Positions 10,243-16,931 of a DNA stretch of 64,000 nt are shown one piece after another (position 1 is the stretch's first letter; each line of letters begins with the position of its first letter). This DNA comes from Streptomyces rapamycinicus NRRL 5491 (lineage in GTDB: Bacteria > Actinomycetota > Actinomycetes > Streptomycetales > Streptomycetaceae), in assembly GCF_024298965.1 (NCBI RefSeq), contig NZ_CP085193.1:1550001-1614000 (forward strand), written 5' to 3'. The position numbers and the translations under genes were made by a program. Below the pieces are notes generated by a model, which worked only from the letters and a program-made list of their open reading frames with translations, was not told the origin of the DNA and ran no database searches.

Positions 10243-10552
10243 GCCGGTCGCGCCACCCGCCGAGCCGGTCGTGCCAGGGCGCCGTACATCCGCCGTACCG
10301 TCCGCCGGTGTTGGCCGCTTCGGCATGGGTTGACGCCCTCGCGGAGCGCGACGAGACTGTCAGGGACGGTCACGATTGTCAGCGCCCACCGTGCGGAACC
10401 CCCGCTCAGATGGGTCATCGGCCCCGGCTCGTTGACAGGCAACCCTTCTCCCGCGACGGGGTGCCCCCGGGTGACGACCAGGTTCCGTCGGCGTGGACGG
10501 GACAAGCGCGGTCTCGCTGCCTCGCGAGCCCCCGATGATGGGATCGGTGGAG
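10243..10552 (+). other. Intergenic region before the leader peptide, with possible promoter elements
   Basis: About 310 bases without a credible gene. A TTGACG at 10330-10335 followed 17 bases later by GAGACT (10353-10358) could be a weak promoter toward the leader peptide. A consensus TTGACA occurs at 10432-10437 without an obvious -10. TGTCAG occurs twice, at 10358-10363 and 10377-10382, as a direct repeat. None of these is proven. Confidence 0.35.
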
Positions 10553-10693
10553 ATGCCCAGGACCGACAGCCACGGGGACGGCGCCCTCCGGCGTCCCCGT
10601 CCGTTGTCCCCGCTCCGCCGGCTCCACCTCCTGACCAGACGGCTGCACATCGATCTGCTGCGCATCTGCAGCGCCTCCAGTCCAGCTCTCTGA
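10553..10693 (+). CDS. Putative leader peptide of the LTRRLHIDLLR type
   Basis: This ORF of 46 aa ends in HLLTRRLHIDLLRICSASS plus PAL and the stop. The pattern Arg-Arg-x-His-(I/V)-Asp-Leu-x-Arg-x-x-(S/A)-Ala, often with a Cys near the end, is that of short actinobacterial leader peptides found upstream of sulphur and thiol metabolism genes. One TGC codon lies seven codons from the end of the sense sequence. The ATG at 10553 is preferred, though ATGs at 10535 and 10538 are possible. A hairpin followed by T residues lies at 10814-10841, between this ORF and the GST-like gene, so translation of this peptide may control read-through. The function is inferred. Confidence 0.6.
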   Translation: MPRTDSHGDGALRRPRPLSPLRRLHLLTRRLHIDLLRICSASSPAL

Positions 10694-10813
10694 GTCGGCT
10701 CGAGTCGACACGGTCACCGAGCGCGGTCCCGCGCCGCCGGGGGCCGGGTGTGTCCCGGCACCGTCCCGGCTGGCGCCCCGCGCGGGCTTCCCTTCCGTCG
10801 CGCCATCGGCGCC

Positions 10814-10841
10814 GCCCCGACCGGCGGTGGCCGGGGCTTTT
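10814..10841 (+). terminator. Hairpin plus T-tract: candidate attenuator before the GST-like gene
   Basis: GCCCCG (10814-10819) pairs with CGGGGC (10832-10837), extended inward by CC/GG around a short loop with one mismatch, and TTTT follows at 10838-10841. It lies 12 bases before the ribosome-binding site (GGAGAG) of the gene starting at 10862, the position expected for an attenuator rather than an end-of-operon terminator. Confidence 0.55.
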
Positions 10842-10861
10842 CGTCACTGCCTTGGAGAGCC

Positions 10862-11707
10862 ATGTCCGAGACGTTTCCGGTCAGTTCAGGTCCTGCCGCT
10901 CTTCTCGACCCCGACCCCTGCTCGCCCCGACCCCTACTCGCCCCGCCCGCGCCACCGCACCGCTTCCGCAGCCGCATCGGCGTCGACCTCGCCGGTGGCT
11001 TCTATCCGGTGCCGCATCGCTATCGGCTCTATCTCTCCGCGAGCTGTCCGCTCTCACTGCGCGTCTCCATCACCCTCGATCTGCTCGGGCTGCGGGACAC
11101 CGTGGCCACCACCCTCGTCGGGCTCCCGGACGACACCCCCGAGGCGTACGCCGCGCTGCGCGGGGCCTACGAGGCCACCTGGCACCGCTACGGCGGACCG
11201 GTGGACGCGCCCGCGCTGTGCGACCGCTGGACCGGACGTGTCGTCAGCAATCACACGCCCGACATCCTGCGCGACCTCGCCGGCCATCTGAGCGACGACC
11301 ACGGAACCGGAGGCCCCGCGCTGCGCCCGGCGGCCCTCGCTACCGACATCGACGCCCTCCGGGACCTCATCGACGCGGACATCATCCACGCCGCCCGGCA
11401 GGCGGGGACGGCAGCCGGGGTGGAGTGCCGGGAGGCGGCGCTGGAGCGGCTGCTGACCGCCCTCGGCCGGTTCGACCGCGGGCTGACGGCCGCGCCGTAC
11501 GCCCTGGGCGAGGAGCTGACCGCCGCCGATGTGGACCTGTGGGTGGCCCTGGTACAGCTGGACACCGAGCACCGGCTCCTCCTGGACGCCGACGCGGCCG
11601 ACCGGGTCTCCCGCCATGGGCAGCTGCGCGCCTATGTACGGCGGCTGCACGCCCACCCGGCCTTCCACACCACGCTTCCGGAGGCCCTCCAGGACGAGAT
11701 GTCCTGA
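10862..11707 (+). CDS. Glutathione S-transferase fold protein (Xi-class/ECM4-like, divergent)
   Basis: This 281-aa protein resembles glutathionyl-hydroquinone reductases. The N-terminal thioredoxin-like half contains FYPVPHRYRLYLSASCPLSL, where Xi-class enzymes have a CPWAHR active site. Here one Cys (about residue 62) remains but the WAHR part does not. The C-terminal helical half (about 150-280) has FDRGLTAAPYALGEELTAAD, the GST-like hydrophobic core. Actinomycetes use mycothiol, so the thiol partner would differ from glutathione. The ATG has GGAGAG upstream. It is preceded by a leader peptide and a hairpin, suggesting attenuation control linked to thiol or sulphur status. Confidence 0.7.
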   Translation: MSETFPVSSGPAALLDPDPCSPRPLLAPPAPPHRFRSRIGVDLAGGFYPVPHRYRLYLSASCPLSLRVSITLDLLGLRDTVATTLVGLPDDTPEAYAALRGAYEATWHRYGGPVDAPALCDRWTGRVVSNHTPDILRDLAGHLSDDHGTGGPALRPAALATDIDALRDLIDADIIHAARQAGTAAGVECREAALERLLTALGRFDRGLTAAPYALGEELTAADVDLWVALVQLDTEHRLLLDADAADRVSRHGQLRAYVRRLHAHPAFHTTLPEALQDEMS

Positions 11708-11758
11708 GCGGGCGCCGAGGTGCCCGGAGAGGACGTCCAGGTGTCCTGAGAGGACGTC
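11696..11758. repeat. Three tandem 21-bp repeats between convergent genes
   Basis: Units at 11696-11716, 11717-11737 and 11738-11758 share the pattern GAGGTGTCC...GAGGACGTC with a few changes. They cover the last codons and stop of the GST-like gene and most of the gap to the LysR gene. Each unit contains AGGAC/GTCCT complementarity, so the array can fold and might serve as a bidirectional transcription barrier. Confidence 0.8.
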
Positions 11759-11769
11759 ATGGCGAGCCG

Positions 11770-12711
11770 TCAGGCGGCGGCTCGGGGCCAGTCGTCCAGG
11801 CTCTGGTGGTGGCGCACCGCCTCTGCCAGCGCCCCCATCCCGAGGTCGATCAGCGGGTTCCGCAGGCTGCCCCGGCGTACGCAGGTGAGGATCCGCCGCG
11901 TCGGCATGTTCTCGCCCGCCACCGGCACCCGCGCCACCTCCTGGCCCGCCGGGCCCTCGGCCAGCCGTGGGATGAGCGACACGCCCAGCCCGTTCCCGAC
12001 CAGCGACCAGACCGCCGACCAGTGGGTGGCGGCGTGCACGATCCGCGGTGAGAACCCGGCCGCCGCGCACAGCATCCGCACCCGCTGGGCGTGGTCGCAG
12101 GTGCCCGGGTCGGCGACGATCCAGTCCTCGGCCGCCGCGTCCTCCAGCCGCACCGACACCGCCCCCGCCAGCCGGTGGTCGGCGGGCACGAGCATGATGT
12201 GCGGCTCCTCCAGCAGGGGGGTCTGCTCGAACCGCGCGTCATCCGGCGGCGGCCCACCCTCGATGGGTTCCACGACCGCGAGATCCACCTCGCCCGCCAC
12301 CAGCAGGTCCATGCTCTCCTCGGTGTCGCACTCGCGCACCTGCACCAGCAGGTCGGGGTGGCTGCGCCGCAGCCGCCCGGCCGCCGGGGCGATCAGGCCG
12401 CTGATCGCGGTGGTGAAGCCCGCGATGCGCAGCGGTCCGGTCATGCCCGCCCGGTAGGACTCCAGCTCCGCCTGCGCCTCCTCCCACCGGGCCAGCAGCG
12501 CGTCGGCGTGCTCGATGAGCAGGCGCCCGGCCGGGGTCAGCCGGACGCCGCGGCCGTGCGGCTCCAGGAGCGGGACCCTGAGCTCGCGCGCGAGTTCGCG
12601 CATGTGGTGGGAGACCGCGGACGGGGTGAGGTGCAGGGCCTCGGCGGCCGCGGTGACCGTGCCCTGTTGGCGCACCACCCGGAGCATATGAAGCCGGCGC
12701 AGGTCAATCAT
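11770..12711 (-). CDS. LysR-family transcriptional regulator
   Basis: This is a regulator of 313 aa. The N-terminal winged helix (residues 1-60) starts MIDLRRLHMLRVVRQQGTV and has the recognition region LHLTPSAVSHHMRELARE. The C-terminal substrate-binding domain (about 90-300) is of the periplasmic-binding-protein fold. The ATG at 12711 fits the standard LysR N-terminus better than the one five codons upstream. A TTGCAC/GTGCAA inverted repeat lies just upstream, between it and the divergent zinc-ribbon gene, and is a likely binding site. The ligand is unknown. Confidence 0.9.
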   Translation of the reverse strand: MIDLRRLHMLRVVRQQGTVTAAAEALHLTPSAVSHHMRELARELRVPLLEPHGRGVRLTPAGRLLIEHADALLARWEEAQAELESYRAGMTGPLRIAGFTTAISGLIAPAAGRLRRSHPDLLVQVRECDTEESMDLLVAGEVDLAVVEPIEGGPPPDDARFEQTPLLEEPHIMLVPADHRLAGAVSVRLEDAAAEDWIVADPGTCDHAQRVRMLCAAAGFSPRIVHAATHWSAVWSLVGNGLGVSLIPRLAEGPAGQEVARVPVAGENMPTRRILTCVRRGSLRNPLIDLGMGALAEAVRHHQSLDDWPRAAA

Positions 12712-12720
12712 GAAATTATT

Positions 12721-12748
12721 TTGCACACATGACCCGGAAAACGTGCAA
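12721..12748. promoter_or_regulatory. Inverted repeat TTGCAC-N16-GTGCAA, candidate LysR operator
   Basis: Perfect 6-base arms at 12721-12726 and 12743-12748 sit 10 bases upstream of the LysR start and 37 bases upstream of the divergent small gene. The place and symmetry fit autoregulation plus control of the neighbour. Confidence 0.5.
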
Positions 12749-12784
12749 TAGACCTCAACGGTCGTCCGGCGTCATCCTGCTGCC

Positions 12785-12958
12785 ATGAACACCGACACGC
12801 ACACCATCGTTTCCCGGCACACCACCAGCGAGGGCATCGTGGTCTGGAGCCGCTGCGCCTGCGGACGGCTCCAGATGGTCCTGGTCCCCTACGGCACCGG
12901 CGGCAAGGGAATCGCCGCGGGCGGACATGACTTCCAGTGCCCCCGCTGCGGCCGTTAG
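12785..12958 (+). CDS. Small zinc-ribbon protein (57 aa)
   Basis: ATG to TAG encodes 57 residues with two cysteine pairs: CAC at residues 24-26 (in WSRCACGRLQM) and CPRC at residues 52-55 near the C-terminus (FQCPRCGR). Four cysteines separated by about 26 residues can make one zinc ribbon. No known family was recognised beyond this. It is divergent from the LysR gene, with a candidate operator in the gap, so it may be a target of that regulator. It could bind nucleic acid or serve as a metal-binding partner, and nothing visible decides between these. Confidence 0.65.
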   Translation: MNTDTHTIVSRHTTSEGIVVWSRCACGRLQMVLVPYGTGGKGIAAGGHDFQCPRCGR

Positions 12959-12992
12959 CGCCGCTCGGCGCCGCGGTGGCGCGGCCCGGCGC

Positions 12993-13736
12993 TCAGGAGA
13001 GCGCGGCCCGCGCGTCGCCGAACTCGCCCATCGCCCCGGCCACGATGGCCTCCAGGCGGGCGTGGTGGGCACCGCGCCAGTAGACCCGCTCACAGACCGT
13101 GCAGCGAGCGAAGACGTCGTACGTACGCCGGGTGCCGTGCCGCAGCTCCTCCCGGACCGACTCCTTGTCGGCGTCCTCCAGCGGGCCGTTGCAGGCGGTG
13201 CAGCGGGTCCAGGGAGCCAGGCTGGGGGTGAACCGGCCGAGGACGTCGCGCAGTTGTTCATCCGGGCGGTCGCTGTAGACATACGCCCCGGCCCACAGCT
13301 CGCGGCGGCGCAGCAGCCCCCGGTCGCGGGAGAGCAGCACCCGGTGCTGGGCGGCGGAGCGCGCGGCCAGCTCGGGGTCGCCGATGTCCTCGCTCTCGTA
13401 CGCGGCGTCCACGCCCAGCAGCCGCAGCCGCCGCGCGAGCGTGCCCAGGTGCACATCGAGCAGGAAGCGCAGCGGCGCGCCCGGCACCCGCTGCGGGCGG
13501 ACGACCGGCTGGACCTCCACGGTCTCCCCCGCGCCCGGCACATGCGAGACGGCCGTCTCCTCGCCGTTCACCAGCAGCCTGCCCACCTCGGTGAGCGGCA
13601 CCCCCAGCGACTCGACCACATGGCCGAGGGTGGAGACGCCGTCGGTGGCGACGGCCGTCCGGGGGCGGCGCCGCTCGGGAACGGCGAAGAATCGCAGTTC
13701 GGGGGCGAGGCTGAGATGGATCTCGGGTCCATTCAC
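12993..13736 (-). CDS. Mut7-C family protein: ubiquitin-like domain plus PIN-like RNase and zinc ribbon
   Basis: This 247-aa protein has an N-terminal ubiquitin-like beta-grasp region (about residues 1-85). It is followed by the Mut7-C domain (about 90-240) with the acidic active-site pattern RFLLDVHLGTLARRLRLLG, the LLSRDRGLLRRR segment and a zinc ribbon of two CxxC pairs (RCTACNG ... ARCTVCERVYWRG). The family is a predicted PIN-like ribonuclease. The in vivo substrate is not known. It is transcribed alone. Confidence 0.88.
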   Translation of the reverse strand: MNGPEIHLSLAPELRFFAVPERRRPRTAVATDGVSTLGHVVESLGVPLTEVGRLLVNGEETAVSHVPGAGETVEVQPVVRPQRVPGAPLRFLLDVHLGTLARRLRLLGVDAAYESEDIGDPELAARSAAQHRVLLSRDRGLLRRRELWAGAYVYSDRPDEQLRDVLGRFTPSLAPWTRCTACNGPLEDADKESVREELRHGTRRTYDVFARCTVCERVYWRGAHHARLEAIVAGAMGEFGDARAALS

Positions 13737-13829
13737 ACCGCCAGCATGCCAGGCGGCCCCGGCCCGGGGCGACGGCCATTCGGGACCACGTGGCCGGCTC
13801 GGGAAGGAGCGGGCGGGCGGGCCGGGGCG

Positions 13830-14699
13830 TCACTCCTGCGGTTCGGCCGCCTTCGCCCGGTCGCGGTGCCGCTTGCGGCGCCAGGCCACCATCCGCAGAT
13901 AGTCCTCGTGCAGCACCCGCCCGACGAGCGCACCGCCGAAGACCACGAAGCCGACGCCGACCAGCCAGGACTGGACGACCAGGACGGTACCGACCGGGCC
14001 GTAGGAGACCGTGCTGGAGGCGATCAGCGGGGAGAACACCAGCTGGGAGAAGACCCGCAGCCCCAGCAGCCCGATGCTGGTGGCCAGCGCGCCGGGCAGC
14101 AGGGCGCCCCAGCTGATCCGCCCGCCGAGCAGCAGCCGCTGCGACCACCAGAAGAACAGCACCGTGCCCAGCACCGCCACGAGCACCCGGGAGACGCCGG
14201 GCTCCAGATGGGCGGAGAGCAGCAGATAGCAGATCAGCACCACGAGCCACACCAGATGGCGCCAGACGGTGTGCCAGCGGCCGGCCGGCAGCTCCCACAC
14301 CTTCTCGTAGCCGACCTGGAGCACCGTGCCGAAGCGCAGTCCGAAGATGGCGAGCGTGGCCAGACCGAAGGCGGTGGTGGACTCCAGCGCCTGCTTGGGC
14401 GGGGCGAACAGCCGCTGCACCTCGTCCCGCGAGGTCGAGGTGAGCCCGAGGCCCTCGGCCAGCCACTGGGCGAAGCCGAGCCGGTTCACCGGATCGGCCG
14501 CGGCGACCACGATCAGCAGGGGCACCAGGGTGAGAAAGCCCAGGGCGGCGAAGCCCATCGCGCGGTGCAGCAGCTCGAATTCGCTGCCCCGGCGCCATCC
14601 GCGTCCGATCGCGGACCGGTCGAAGGCGTCCTCCAGCCGCTGCCACCAGGACCAGGACCTGGGCCCTCGGGAGCCGGACGCGGTCCGATTCTCGGACAT
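13830..14699 (-). CDS. YihY/BrkB-family inner-membrane protein
   Basis: This 289-aa integral membrane protein has about six hydrophobic helices (for example FAALGFLTLVPLLIVVAAAD, LVWLVVLICYLLLSAHL, LPGALATSIGLLGLRVFSQL and VLVVQSWLVGVGFVVFGGAL). The family was once called ribonuclease BN but is now regarded as a membrane protein of uncertain role. The ATG at 14699 follows a GGGGAG ribosome-binding site by 5 bases. A GTG two codons earlier is less well placed. The C-terminal tail is basic (WRRKRHRDRAKAAEPQE). Confidence 0.85.
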   Translation of the reverse strand: MSENRTASGSRGPRSWSWWQRLEDAFDRSAIGRGWRRGSEFELLHRAMGFAALGFLTLVPLLIVVAAADPVNRLGFAQWLAEGLGLTSTSRDEVQRLFAPPKQALESTTAFGLATLAIFGLRFGTVLQVGYEKVWELPAGRWHTVWRHLVWLVVLICYLLLSAHLEPGVSRVLVAVLGTVLFFWWSQRLLLGGRISWGALLPGALATSIGLLGLRVFSQLVFSPLIASSTVSYGPVGTVLVVQSWLVGVGFVVFGGALVGRVLHEDYLRMVAWRRKRHRDRAKAAEPQE

Positions 14700-14837
14700 A
14701 CCCACTCCCCTACTCGCGCCACCGGCTCGACCTGGGCAGTGCCGTCCAGGCTACTCGGGGTGGTGACGTTCCGCCGGGACTCCCCCCGGAACGGGTGTGC
14801 GGCGCCGGGGCCGCCGCCGGTGCCCGCTCGGCGGGCC

Positions 14838-15698
14838 TCACGCCGTGGCCATGACCGGGGCCCCGCTGTCCGCGTCGATGACGCTGACCCGGACGGCGGG
14901 CTCAGGCACCGTGTCCAGGCTGGCCCCGGCGTCCACCGCGAAGAGCACCAGCACCGGCCGCGCGGCCGGGCCGCCCCCGTACACCCCGGCGAACTGCAGG
15001 ATGCGCCAGCCGCCGTCGTCCCAGTGGTCCAGCAGCGCGGAGCGCACCACACGGGAGACGCTCTGCCAGGCGCGCGAACGCTCCAGCAGTTCGACCGTCG
15101 CGGCGACCGGGACCGCCGTCCGCGCTCCGGTCGCGGCGAGCGGATGCCCGGTGAACCGCAGCCGCAGCCGGCGCAGCGGCATCCGCCAGCGGCGGTCGGG
15201 ATCGGCGGAGAGGGCCGTCAGGGCCGCCGCCGCGGCCAGGACCAGGCACAGCGCCGCGGCCGGACGGCGGCCCGCCGCGGTCCACCAGGGCTGCTGGGCC
15301 AGGGCCGCCGCGACCCCGCCCGCGAGGACCGCGGCGGCCCGGACGAAGGCGCGCCAGGTGAGGGGGGCGTCCGGCCGCGCCGTACAGCCGCAGGAGGAGC
15401 CGGGCGCGGCGGCGCGGGCGTAGCCGAGGTAGCCGAGGAAGCCCGCGCCGAGGAGGGTGGCCGCCGCCCCCGGGAGCCAGGTGAGGGGCGGTGCCAGCAG
15501 CGCGGCGGCGAGGAGGAGTTCGACCGCGCCGAGGACGCGGAGGGCGAGCGCGGCCCGGCCGCCGTCACGCAGCAGCCGCGCGAGCGCGGTACGCGGCGCC
15601 TGCCGGGCGGCGCCCCGGCCGAACAGCTTGCTCGCACCGGCCGGCCCGAGCACCCCGGCGAGCACCAGCGGGGCGAGGTCGCGGACCAGGGCGCTCAC
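14838..15698 (-). CDS. MauE/DoxX-type redox-associated membrane protein with an extra C-terminal domain
   Basis: This 286-aa protein has about five membrane helices in residues 5-195 and a CxC pair (Cys103, Cys105 in GSSCGCTARPD) in a loop. This is the arrangement seen in MauE-like proteins, which support disulphide formation in secreted cysteine-rich partners such as the methylamine dehydrogenase light chain. A further 90-residue domain (about 195-286), not part of the basic MauE unit, follows. The GTG start overlaps the stop of the Tat-exported protein gene (GTGA). Upstream in the same operon lies a protein with 16 cysteines, the obvious candidate client. Confidence 0.75.
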   Translation of the reverse strand: MSALVRDLAPLVLAGVLGPAGASKLFGRGAARQAPRTALARLLRDGGRAALALRVLGAVELLLAAALLAPPLTWLPGAAATLLGAGFLGYLGYARAAAPGSSCGCTARPDAPLTWRAFVRAAAVLAGGVAAALAQQPWWTAAGRRPAAALCLVLAAAAALTALSADPDRRWRMPLRRLRLRFTGHPLAATGARTAVPVAATVELLERSRAWQSVSRVVRSALLDHWDDGGWRILQFAGVYGGGPAARPVLVLFAVDAGASLDTVPEPAVRVSVIDADSGAPVMATA

Positions 15699-16330
15699 CG
15701 CCGCCTCCCGGCGCCGGGGGCGACCGCGACCCGGACCAGGTCCACGGAGCCGTCGGACGGCCGCCACGCGCCCAGCACCTGGGCGCTCTGCCCGATGGTG
15801 AGCCGGGACAGATCGGCGGTGGGCGAGGCGGTGCCGTACGCGGCGCTGGTGGTCTCCGCCATGAGGTTGCCGACGATCTCGTGCTGCCCGTGGGCGAGGT
15901 GCAGCCGGGTCTTCTCGATGCCGCGGATGGTGGCGTGGAGGTTCACGATGTTGACCCACACCGCGTCGGCGGCGAGGGTGCCGTCGGGCAGGGGGACGCC
16001 GCGGGCGTAGAGGCCGTCGCCGGTCTCGATGTCGGCCGCGGTGGTGGCCCGGGCCTTCCAGACACTGGTGGCGCCCGTGACCCGCACCCGGGAGTGGTCG
16101 CCGTAGGAGCCCGCGACCGCCAGGACATCGTCGTTGATCGCGGTGATCCGCCCCTCGGCGAAGGCGCTCTCGGCGACCGCGGGGTCCAGGGGGCGTATGG
16201 GCGCGGCGAAGGCGGCGTCGGCGTCCACGGCGCCCAGGGCGGTCGCCCCGACGACGGTGGCGCCGTGGAGGGCGGCGGTGGTGAGGAAGCGACGGCGGTC
16301 GAGGGGATCGCCGGTTCGGTACGCGCTCAT
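15695..16330 (-). CDS. Tat-exported beta-rich protein of unknown function
   Basis: This 211-aa protein has a twin-arginine signal: LDRRRFLTTAALHGATVVGA, then a likely cleavage near DADAAFAAP. The mature part (about residues 45-205) is rich in short Val/Thr/Gly stretches (GRITAINDDVLAVAGSYGDH, VTGATSVWKARATTA), fitting one or two small beta-barrels of the DUF5666/OB-like kind. No catalytic motif is apparent. It lies 13 bases after the cysteine-rich gene and overlaps the MauE-like gene by 4 bases, so all three should be co-expressed. It could act as the Tat carrier for the cysteine-rich protein, which has no signal of its own. Confidence 0.7.
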   Translation of the reverse strand: MSAYRTGDPLDRRRFLTTAALHGATVVGATALGAVDADAAFAAPIRPLDPAVAESAFAEGRITAINDDVLAVAGSYGDHSRVRVTGATSVWKARATTAADIETGDGLYARGVPLPDGTLAADAVWVNIVNLHATIRGIEKTRLHLAHGQHEIVGNLMAETTSAAYGTASPTADLSRLTIGQSAQVLGAWRPSDGSVDLVRVAVAPGAGRRR

Positions 16331-16343
16331 GGCCGGGCCCGCC

Positions 16344-16766
16344 TCATTCGAAGATGGAGACCGGCAGGGTGCCGGAGCTCAGGCTGCCGATGGCGGAGAA
16401 GGCGGCGGGGGTGAGGTCGATGACCCGGTTGGTGCGGCAGACCCCGTCGCAGCAGGTGGACTCGGAGCAGAAGCCTCGGGTGCGGGGGCCGCAGTCGCTG
16501 ACGGTGACACAGACGCTCGCGCCCGAGCAGTCATGGCGCACCTTCATCACCGAGCCGCAGCCGCGCCGGGGTATGTCCTCGCCGCACAGGTCCGGCCGGG
16601 TGATGTCCCAGCACGCCTTGGAGGCGTTGGGCCAGGCGGCCTGAAGGGCGCTGGACCGGCAGGTGCCGCACGCGCCGCCGCCCGCGGAGGCGCACGGACC
16701 CCAGGCGCTGCCACAACAGAACCAGGTGGCCTCGCCGTTCCAGAGCTTGGTCGATCCGCACGCCAT
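16344..16766 (-). CDS. 16-cysteine double-psi beta-barrel-like protein
   Basis: This 140-aa protein has 16 cysteines, enough for eight disulphides. The N-terminal GEATWF, the middle GACGTC and CGSVMKVRHDCSGASVCVTV segments, and the C-terminal IDLTPAAFSAIGSLSSGTL follow the order of expansin/RlpA/barwin-like double-psi beta-barrels, with the terminal DLTPAAFSAIG being very typical. Streptomyces papain-inhibitor proteins share this fold. The ATG at 16766 has GGAGG 8 bases upstream. It starts MACGSTKLWNGEATWF and has no signal peptide, which is odd for a disulphide-rich protein. It is first in an operon with a Tat substrate and a MauE-like protein. Confidence 0.72.
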   Translation of the reverse strand: MACGSTKLWNGEATWFCCGSAWGPCASAGGGACGTCRSSALQAAWPNASKACWDITRPDLCGEDIPRRGCGSVMKVRHDCSGASVCVTVSDCGPRTRGFCSESTCCDGVCRTNRVIDLTPAAFSAIGSLSSGTLPVSIFE

Positions 16767-16858
16767 GGCACTGTCCTCCCGGCCTCGGTCCCGCCCTCGG
16801 AGCAGCACCATCATCCGCGGGGCCGGGCGCGGTCGCCACGGGAAGGCGTCCGGTCGGA

Positions 16859-16931
16859 GTCCTCACAACCGCTCGGCGATGCGCCGGACTCCGTCCGTCG
16901 AGGCGACCGTCGCGGTCCTCACAACCGCTCG
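16859..16931. repeat. 17-bp direct repeat at the end of the thiolase gene
   Basis: GTCCTCACAACCGCTCG occurs at 16859-16875 and 16915-16931. The second copy covers the thiolase C-terminal codons ERL and stop. In the first copy the same reading gives RIAERL and stop, so it looks like the end of a lost, related or duplicated coding sequence. The 152-base gap 16767-16918 holds nothing else. Confidence 0.6.

Noticed and set aside
14838..15959. Longer 373-aa start for the MauE-like protein
   Set aside because: The extra 87 residues overlap the Tat-protein gene and are Arg/Pro-rich. The GTG at 15698 gives a 4-base overlap and begins at the first membrane helix.
12927..16010. Plus-strand frame of 1027 aa
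   Set aside because: It is antisense to the Mut7-C, YihY and MauE genes, has biased Gly/Arg/Gln composition and no domains. High GC keeps the opposite frames open.
16344..16766. Methylamine dehydrogenase light chain or metallothionein
   Set aside because: The cysteine content and the MauE neighbour suggested it, but there is no tryptophan tryptophylquinone-type sequence, and the order of motifs fits a double-psi beta-barrel. The cysteines are spread over a folded domain rather than packed in CxC clusters.
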